A DNA stretch of 64,000 nucleotides from Megachile rotundata (Eukaryota > Arthropoda > Insecta > Hymenoptera > Megachilidae): NCBI RefSeq assembly GCF_050947335.1, contig NW_027473478.1:62001-126000 (forward strand). The letters are read 5' to 3'. The position numbers and the translations under genes were made by a program. Below are positions 55,411-64,000 of this stretch, piece after piece. The notes beneath the pieces are model-generated. The model worked only from the letters and a program-made list of their open reading frames with translations, ran no database searches and was not told where the DNA came from. How positions within the stretch are numbered: position 1 is the stretch's first letter; every line of letters starts with the position of its first letter.

Positions 55411-58079
55411 CTTATATGATGGACAGGACGACAATTACTATTCTTATTACACTCCCTGTTATCAATCTAACTCATATTATTAACCATATTATGCTTATAT
55501 GATCGATAGGACGAAAATTACTATACTCACTACTCTTATTGTTATCAATCTAACTCATATTATTAGCCATATTATGCTTATATGATCGATAGGACGACTA
55601 TTACTATACTCACTACTCTTATTGTTATCAATCTAACTCATATTATTAGCCATATTATGCTTATATGATCGATAGAACGACAACTACTATACTTATTAGT
55701 CTTATTATTATCAATCACCTCATATTAACAGCCATGATATGCTTATGTGATCGAAGGAACGATAATTACTATACTTATTATTCTTATTTTTATCAACCTA
55801 ACTCATATTATTAGCCATATTATGCTTAAATGATCGATAGAACGACAATTACTATACTCATTACTGTCGTTATTATCAATCTATCGCATATTATTAGCCA
55901 TATTATGCTTATATGATCGATAGAACGACAATTACTATACTCATTACTCTTATTATTATCAATCTAACTCATATTATTAGCCATATTATGCTTATATGAT
56001 CGATAGGACGACAATTACTATACTCACTACTCTTATTGTTATCAATCTAACTCATATTTTTAGCCATATTATGCTTATATGATCGATAGGACGAAAATTA
56101 CTATACTTATTACTCTTATTATTATCAATCTAACTCATATTATTAGCCATATTATGCTTATATGATGGACAGAACGACAATTACTATTCTTATTACACTC
56201 CCTGTTATCAATCTAACTCATATTATTAACCATATTATGCTTATATGATCGGTAGAACGATAATTACTATACTTATTACTCTTATTATTATCAATCTAAC
56301 GCATATTATTAGCCATGTTATGCTTATGTGATCGAAGGAACGATAATTACTATACTTATTATTCTTATTTTTATCAACCTAACTCATATTATTAGCCATA
56401 TTATGCTTAAATGATCGATAGAACGACAATTACTATACTCATTACTGTCATTATTATCAATCTAACTCATATTATTAGCCATATTATGCTTATATGATCG
56501 ATAGGACGACAATTACTATACTTGTTACTCTTATTATTATCAATCTAACTCATATTATTAGCCATTTAATGCTTATATGATCGATAGGACGACAATTACT
56601 ATACTCACTACTCTTATTGTTATCAATCTAACTCATATTATTAGCCATATTATGCTTATATGATCGATAGAACGACAACTACTATACTTATTAGTCTTAT
56701 TATTATCAATCACCTCATATTATTAGCCATATTATGCTTATGTGATCGAAGGAACGATAATTACTATACTTATTATTCTTATTTTTATCAACCCAACTCA
56801 TATTATTAGCCATATTATGCTTAAATGATCGATAGAACGACAATTACTATACTCATTACTGTCGTTATTATCGAACTAACTCATATTATTAGCCATATTA
56901 TGCTTATATTATCGACAGAACGACAATTACTATTCTTATTACACTCCCTGTTATCAATCTAACTCATATTATTAACCATATTATGCTTATATGATCGATA
57001 GAACGACAATTGCTATACTCACTACTCTTATTGTTATCAATCTAACTCATATTATTAGCCATATTATGCTTATATGATCGATAGAACGGCAATTACTATA
57101 CTTATTAGTCTTATCATTATCAATTAACTCATATTATTAGCCATATTATGCTTATGTGATCGATAGGACGACAATTACTATTCTTATTACTCTTATTATT
57201 ATCAATCTAACTCATATTATTAGCCATATTATGCTTATATGATGGACAGAACGACAATTACGATTCTTATTACACTCCCTGTTATCAATCTAACTCATAT
57301 TATTAACCATATTATGCTTATATGATCGGTAGAACGATAATTACTATACTTATTACTCTTATTATTATCAATCTAACGCATATTATTAGCCATATTATGC
57401 TTATATGATCGATAGAACGACAATTACTATACTCATTACTCTTATTATTATCAATCTAACTCATATTATTAGCCATATTATGCTTATATGATCGATAGGA
57501 CGACAATTACTATACTTATTACTCTTATTATTATCAATCTAACTCATATTATTAGCCATATTATGCTTATATGATCGATAGGACCACAATTACTATACTC
57601 ACTACTCTTATTGTTATCAATCTAACTCATATTATTAGCCATATTATGCTTATATGATCGATAGGACGACAATTACTATACTTATTACTCTTATTATTAT
57701 CAATCTAACTCATATTATTAGCCATATTATGCTTATATGAACAAGAGAACGACAACTACTATACTTATTAGTCTTATTATTATCAATCACCTCATATTAT
57801 TAGCCATGTTATGCTTATGTGATCGAAGGAACGATAATTACTATACTTATTATTCTTATTTTTATCAACCTAACTCATATTATTAGCCATATTATGCTTA
57901 AATGATCGATAGAACGACAATTACTATACTCATTACTGTCGTTATTATCAATCTATCGCATATTATTAGCCATATTATGCTTATATGATCGATAGAACGA
58001 CAATTACTATACTCATTACTCTTATTATTATCAATCTAACTCATATTATTAGCCATATTATGCTTATATGATCGATAGG
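55411..58079. repeat. Mosaic satellite block between V3 and W1
   Basis: Pure satellite of mixed class. A rare tctatcgcat monomer occurs at 55881 and 57953, an offset of 2072 (25 monomers less three bases). The matched stretch is short, and the monomer before it differs (acagccatgatatg near 55730 against attagccatgttatg). A gaacaagagaacg unit near 57740 resembles the gaacgagag units at 9001 and 17119. Confidence 0.7.
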
Positions 58080-59539
58080 ACGACAATTACTATACTTATT
58101 ACTCTTATTATTATCAATCTAACTCATATTATTAACCATATTATGCAAATATGATCGATAGAACGACAATTACTATACTCATTACTCTTATTATTATCAA
58201 TCTAACTCATATTATTAGCCATTTTATGCTTATATGATCGATAGGACGACAATTACTATACTTGTTACTCTTATTATTATCAATCTAACTCATATTATTA
58301 GCCATATTATGCTTATATGATCGATAGGACGACAATTACTATACACACTACTCTTATTGTTTTCAATCTAACTCATATTATTAGCCATATTATGCTTATA
58401 TGATCGATAGAACGACAACTACTATACTTATTAGTCTCATTATTATCAATCACCTCATATTATTAGCCATGTTATGCTTATGTGATCGAAGGAGCGATAA
58501 TTACTATACTTATTATTCTTATTTTTATCAACCTAACTCATATTATTAGCCATATTATGCTTAAATGATCGATAGAACGACAATTACTATACTCATTACT
58601 GTCATTATTATCAATCTAACTCATATTATTAACCATATTATGCTTATATGATCGATAGAACGACAATGACTATACTCATTACTCTTATTATTATCAATCT
58701 AACTCATATTATTAGCCATATTATGCTTATATGATCGGTAGAACGATAATTACTATACTTATTACTTTTATTATTATCAATCTAACCCATATTATTAGCC
58801 ATATTATTCTTATATGATCGATAGAACGACAATTACTATACTCATTACTCTTATTATTATCAATCTAACTCATATTATTAACCATATTATGCTTATATGA
58901 TCGGTAGAACGATAATTACTATACTTATTACTCTTATTATTATCAATCTAACGCATATTATTAGCCATATTATGCTTATATGATCGATAGAACGAGAATT
59001 ACTATACTCATTACTCTTATTGTTATCAATGTAACTCATATTATTAGCCATATTATGCTTATATGATCGATAGGACGACAATTACTATACTTATTACTCT
59101 TATTATTATCAATCTAACTCATATTATTAGCCATATTATGCTTATATGATCGATAGGACGACAATTACTATACTCACTACTCTTATTGTTATCAATCTAA
59201 CTCATATTATTAGCCATATTATGCTTATATGATCGATAGGACGAAAATTACTATGCTTATGACTCTTATTATTATCAATCTAACTCATATTATTAACCAT
59301 ATTATGCAAATATGATCGATAGAACGACAATTACTATACTCATTACTCTTATTATTATCAATCTAACTCATATTATTAGCCATATTATGCTTATATGATC
59401 GATAGGACGACAACTACTATACTTGTTACTCTTATTATTATCAATCTAACTCATATTATTAGCCATATTATGCTTATATGATCGATAGGACGACAAATAC
59501 TATACTCACTACTCTTATTGTTATCAATCTAACTCATAT

Positions 59540-61140
59540 TATTAGCCATATTATGCTTACATGATCGATAGAACGACAACTACTATACTTATTAGTCTTA
59601 TTATTATCAATCACCTCATATTATTAGCCATGTTATGCTTATGTGATCGAAGGAACGATAATTACTATACTTATTATTCTTATTTTTATCAACCCAACTC
59701 ATATTATTAGCCATATTATGCTTAAATGATCGATAGAACGACAATTACTATACTCATTACTGTCATTATTATCAATCTAACTCATATTATTAGCCATATT
59801 ATGCTTATATTATCGACAGAACGACAATTACTATCCTTATTACACTCCCTGTTATCAATCTAACTCATATTATTAACCATATTATGCTTATATGATCGGT
59901 AGAACGATAATTACTATACTTATTACTCTTATTATTATCAATCTAACTCATATTATTAGCCATATTATGCTTATATGATCGATAGAACGACAATTACTAT
60001 ACTCATTACTCTTATTATTATCAATCTAACTCATATTATTAGCCATATTATGCTTATATGATCGATAGGACGACAATTACTATACTTGTTACTCTTATTA
60101 TTATCAATCTAACTCATATTATTAGCCATATTATGCTTATATGATCGATAGGACGACAATTACTATACTCACTACTCTTATTGTTATCAATCTAACTCAT
60201 ATTATTAGCCATATTATGCTTATATGATCGATAGGACGACAATTACTATACTTATTACTCTTATTATTATCAATCTAACTCATATTATTAGCCATATTAT
60301 GCTTATATGATCGATAGGACGACAATTACTATACTCACTACTCTTATTGTTATCAATCTAACTCATATTATTAGCCATATTATGCTTACATGATCGATAG
60401 AACGACAACTACTATACTTATTAGTCTTATTATTATCAATCACCTCATATTATTAGCCATGTTATGCTTATGTGATCGAAGGAACGATAATTACTATCCT
60501 TATTATTCTTATTTTTATCAACCCAACTCATATTATTAGCCATATTATGCTTCAATGATCGATAGAACGACAATTACTATACTCATTACTGTCATTATTA
60601 TCAATCTAACTCATATTATTAGCCATATTATGCTTATATTATCGACAGAACGACAATTACTATCCTTATTACACTCCCTGTTATCAATCCAACTCATATT
60701 ATTAACCATATTATGCTTATATGATCGGTAGAACGATAATTACTATACTTATTACTCTTATTATTATCAATCTAACTCATATTATTAGCCATATTATGCT
60801 TATATGATCGATAGAACGACAATTACTATACTCATTACTCTTATTATTATCAATCTAACTCATATTATTAGCCATATTATGCTTATATGATCGATAGAAC
60901 GACAATTACTATACTCATTACTCTTATTATTATCAATCAACTCATATTATTAGCCATATTATGCTTATATGATCGATAGGACGACTATTACTATACTTGT
61001 TACTCTTATTATTATCAATCTAACTCATATTATTAGCCATATTATGCTTATATGATCGATAGGACGACAATTACTATACTCACTACTCTTATTGTTATCA
61101 ATCTAACTCATATTATTAGCCATATTATGCTTATATGATC
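59540..61140. repeat. 829-bp (10-monomer) tandem repeat nested in W1
   Basis: The cttacatgatcg marker occurs at 59556 and 60385, and ctatccttattac at 59831 and 60660, each pair 829 bp apart (ten monomers, one of them an 82-mer). The second copy has small changes such as tcaatccaac near 60684 and gcttcaatg near 60549. The same spacing is seen in W2 (63120 and 63949). The exact ends are approximate. Confidence 0.88.
60933..61014. repeat. Third, independent 82-bp monomer (tcaatcaactcat)
   Basis: The start reads tcaatcaactcat, one base short of tcaatctaactcat through loss of the t. It lacks the linked changes of both common 82-mer classes, so it is a separate single-base deletion in the same short window of the monomer. 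I saw it only here; the W2 counterpart would lie past the end of the window. Confidence 0.88.
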
Positions 61141-61726
61141 GATAGGACGACAATTACTATACTTATTACTCTTATTATTATCAATCTAACTCATATTATT
61201 AGCCATATTATGCTTATATGATCGATAGGACGACAATTACTGTACTCACTACTCTTATTGTTATCAATCTAACTCATATTATTAGCCATATTATGCTTAT
61301 ATGATCGATAGGACGAAAATTACTATACTTATTACTCTTATTATTATCAATCTAACTCATATTATTAGCCATATTATGCTTATATGATCGATAGAACGAC
61401 AATTACTATACTTATTAGTCTTATCATTATCAATTAACTCATATTATTAGCCATATTATGCTTATGTGATCGATAGGACGACAATTACTATACTTATTAC
61501 TCTTATTATTATCAATCTAACCCATATTATTAGCCATATTATGCTTATATGATCGATAGAACGACAATTACTATACTCACTACTCTTATTATTATCAATC
61601 TAACTCATACTATTATCCATATTATGCTTATATGATCGATAGGACGACAATTACTATACTTATTACTCTTATTATTATCAATCTAACTCATATTATTAGC
61701 CATATTATGCTTATATGATCGATAGG

Positions 61727-64000
61727 ACGACAATTACTATACTTATTACTCTTATTATTATCAATCTAACTCATATTATTAACCATATTATGCAAATATG
61801 ATCGATAGAACGACAATTACTATACTCATTACTCTTATTATTATCAATCTAACTCATATTATTAGCCATTTTATGCTTATATGATCGATAGGACGACAAT
61901 TACTATACTTGTTACTCTTATTATTATCAATCTAACTCATATTATTAGCCATATTATGCTTATATGATCGATAGGACGACAATTACTATACACACTACTC
62001 TTATTGTTTTCAATCTAACTCATATTATTAGCCATATTATGCTTATATGATCGATAGAACGACAACTACTATACTTATTAGTCTCATTATTATCAATCAC
62101 CTCATATTATTAGCCATGTTATGCTTATGTGATCGAAGGAGCGATAATTACTATACTTATTATTCTTATTTTTATCAACCTAACTCATATTATTAGCCAT
62201 ATTATGCTTAAATGATCGATAGAACGACAATTACTATACTCATTACTGTCATTATTATCAATCTAACTCATATTATTAACCATATTATGCTTATATGATC
62301 GATAGAACGACAATGACTATACTCATTACTCTTATTATTATCAATCTAACTCATATTATTAGCCATATTATGCTTATATGATCGGTAGAACGATAATTAC
62401 TATACTTATTACTTTTATTATTATCAATCTAACCCATATTATTAGCCATATTATTCTTATATGATCGATAGAACGACAATTACTATACTTATTACTCTTA
62501 TTATTATCAATCTAACGCATATTATTAGCCATATTATGCTTATATGATCGATAGAACGAGAATTACTATACTCATTACTCTTATTGTTATCAATGTAACT
62601 CATATTATTAGCCATATTATGCTTATATGATCGATAGGACGACAATTACTATACTTATTACTCTTATTATTATCAATCTAACTCATATTATTAGCCATAT
62701 TATGCTTATATGATCGATAGGACGACAATTACTATACTCACTACTCTTATTGTTATCAATCTAACTCATATTATTAGCCATATTATGCTTATATGATCGA
62801 TAGGACGAAAATTACTATGCTTATGACTCTTATTATTATCAATCTAACTCATATTATTAACCATATTATGCAAATATGATCGATAGAACGACAATTACTA
62901 TACTCATTACTCTTATTATTATCAATCTAACTCATATTATTAGCCATATTATGCTTATATGATCGATAGGACGACAACTACTATACTTGTTACTCTTATT
63001 ATTATCAATCTAACTCATATTATTAGCCATATTATGCTTATATGATCGATAGGACGACAAATACTATACTCACTACTCTTATTGTTATCAATCTAACTCA
63101 TATTATTAGCCATATTATGCTTACATGATCGATAGAACGACAACTACTATACTTATTAGTCTTATTATTATCAATCACCTCATATTATTAGCCATGTTAT
63201 GCTTATGTGATCGAAGGAACGATAATTACTATACTTATTATTCTTATTTTTATCAACCCAACTCATATTATTAGCCATATTATGCTTAAATGATCGATAG
63301 AACGACAATTACTATACTCATTACTGTCATTATTATCAATCTAACTCATATTATTAGCCATATTATGCTTATATTATCGACAGAACGACAATTACTATCC
63401 TTATTACACTCCCTGTTATCAATCTAACTCATATTATTAACCATATTATGCTTATATGATCGGTAGAACGATAATTACTATACTTATTACTCTTATTATT
63501 ATCAATCTAACTCATATTATTAGCCATATTATGCTTATATGATCGATAGAACAACAATTACTATACTCATTACTCTTATTATTATCAATCTAACTCATAT
63601 TATTAGCCATATTATGCTTATATGATCGATAGGACGACAATTACTATACTTGTTACTCTTATTATTATCAATCTAACTCATATTATTAGCCATATTATGC
63701 TTATATGATCGATAGGACGACAATTACTATACTCACTACTCTTATTGTTATCAATCTAACTCATATTATTAGCCATATTATGCTTATATGATCGATAGGA
63801 CGACAATTACTATACTTATTACTCTTATTATTATCAATCTAACTCATATTATTAGCCATATTATGCTTATATGATCGATAGGACGACAATTACTATACTC
63901 ACTACTCTTATTGTTATCAATCTAACTCATATTATTAGCCATATTATGCTTACATGATCGATAGAACGACAACTACTATACTTATTAGTCTTATTATTAT
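61727..64000. repeat. Superunit W2, cut by the window end
   Basis: This is the second copy of W1 and remains collinear to the final base (ttagtc at 60421 and 63985). It is one monomer shorter than W1 because of the chimeric unit at 62424-62506. A visible private change is agaacaacaatt near 63549, a CG-to-CA change. Confidence 0.9.
62424..62506. repeat. Chimeric monomer marking a one-unit loss in W2
   Basis: W1 has a gatagaacgacaatt monomer with an actcatt tail, then a cggtagaacgataatt monomer with an acttatt tail leading into tcaatctaacgcat. W2 has a single monomer, gatagaacgacaatt with acttatt, leading into the same aacgcat unit. The cggtagaacg to aacgcat order is common elsewhere (for example near 38.42 and 43.73 kb), so W2 is the derived form. 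Confidence 0.85.

Larger units (their letters stand above)
58080..61726. repeat. Superunit W1 (3.65 kb)
   Basis: W1 matches W2 at an offset of 3647 upstream (gcaaatatg at 58145 and 61792; ttgttttcaatc with tttcaat at 58361 and 62008; atattattctt at 58801 and 62448) and 3564 downstream (aacgagaatt at 58991 and 62555; ctatccttatt at 59831 and 63395). The 83-bp drop marks one monomer missing in W2. The block includes the nested 829-bp repeat. Confidence 0.92.
1..64000. repeat. 83-bp AT-rich satellite array, uninterrupted and in one orientation
   Basis: The phrase tcaatct recurs at positions 11, 94, 177 and 260, and then with the same 83 bp step (82 in two common variant classes) to the end of the window, giving about 770 monomers. 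I read every line on the + strand and saw no inverted monomer, no unique insert and no transposon. Consensus composition is about A 29, T 33, C 15, G 6. Since 83 is not a multiple of 3, a reading frame rotates through all three frames every three monomers and soon meets stops, so the array does not code for protein. The array is cut by both window edges. The tandem organisation and higher-order units fit a eukaryotic centromeric, pericentromeric or subtelomeric satellite. The chromosomal position is inference, because no flanking sequence is visible. Confidence 0.98.

Noticed and set aside
58893..59081. 62-residue open frame on the minus strand
   Set aside because: It is satellite sequence that by chance lacks stops: a c-to-g change in tcaatgtaac removes a TAG on the minus strand, and aacgcat in place of aactcat removes a TGA. 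No ribosome-binding or Kozak context, no domain, and the frame crosses monomers out of register.
62457..62645. Second 62-residue open frame on the minus strand
   Set aside because: This is the W2 duplicate of the frame at 58893-59081 (offset 3564), differing at a few residues, including one at its end that lies in the chimeric monomer. Duplication of the DNA block explains its conservation; there is no sign of selection on protein.
1..64000. CRISPR array
   Set aside because: Regular spacing might suggest one, but the whole 83-bp unit is repeated. There are no unique spacers, no cas genes and no leader.
1..64000. CENP-B box in the monomer
   Set aside because: I looked for the core positions of the mammalian 17-bp box on both strands. 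The acgttctatcgatc region of the minus strand has a cgtt but lacks the GGAA and CGGGA parts.
1..64000. Telomeric or subtelomeric repeats
   Set aside because: No runs of TTAGGG, TTAGG, TTTAGGG or their complements are present. TTA-rich tails are part of the monomer.
1..64000. Autonomous replication origin or promoter in each monomer
   Set aside because: AT-richness and TATA-like words (cttatatg) occur in every unit by composition. Nothing distinguishes a functional site from background.
1..64000. Transposon-derived tandem repeat
   Set aside because: I saw no terminal inverted repeats, target-site duplications, transposase fragments or poly-A tails at any junction.

Overview
The whole 64 kb window is one uninterrupted tandem array of an AT-rich satellite DNA. 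The unit is 83 bp. About 770 copies, all in the same orientation, run from the first base to the last. The window opens and closes in mid-monomer, so the array continues beyond both ends. I found no protein gene, RNA gene, transposon, CRISPR array, telomere repeat or unique sequence. The unit has about 21 G+C in 83 bases (25%), with more than twice as many C as G on the + strand. A homogeneous array of this size, with higher-order repeats, points to eukaryotic heterochromatin such as a centromere, pericentromere or subtelomere. I do not recognise the monomer and cannot name the organism.

Monomers differ by a limited set of linked base changes. The main classes are: (a) a standard 83-mer; (b) an 82-mer reading tcaatcacctcat, usually followed by a gcttaaatg monomer and a gtcattatt edge; (c) a second 82-mer reading tcaattaactcat; (d) a monomer with a cactccctg block, usually followed by one with attaacc; (e) a gcaaatatg monomer; (f) rarer types, including one 80-mer. 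These classes act as bar codes that reveal the duplication history.

Layout by bar code. S1 (1-5719), S2 (5720-about 9.5 kb) and S3 (about 9.7-12.6 kb) are three collinear superunits with whole-monomer deletions between them. About 12.65-17.38 kb is a mosaic of shorter duplications. T1 (about 17.38-24.18 kb) and T2 (about 24.18-29.69 kb) are a tandem pair; T2 holds an extra 581 bp (7-mer) duplication. About 29.69-33.39 kb holds a 1409 bp (17-mer) tandem duplication. U1 and U2 (33.39-44.06 kb) are two nearly identical 5.3 kb copies. V1, V2 and V3 (44.9-55.4 kb) are three copies of a roughly 4.4 kb unit, with 1162 bp (14-mer) repeats nested in V1 and V2. About 55.41-58.08 kb is a mosaic. W1 and W2 (58.08 kb to the end) are a 3.6 kb tandem pair with an 829 bp (10-mer) repeat nested in each.

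Nothing here works together as genes do. The interest is evolutionary and structural: nested unequal exchange, chimeric monomers that mark exact one-monomer losses, a possible origin of the 83 bp unit from two diverged halves of about 41-42 bp, and unusually well kept CpG sites. Offsets were obtained by matching rare variants by eye. Block edges marked 'about' are uncertain by roughly one to two monomers.
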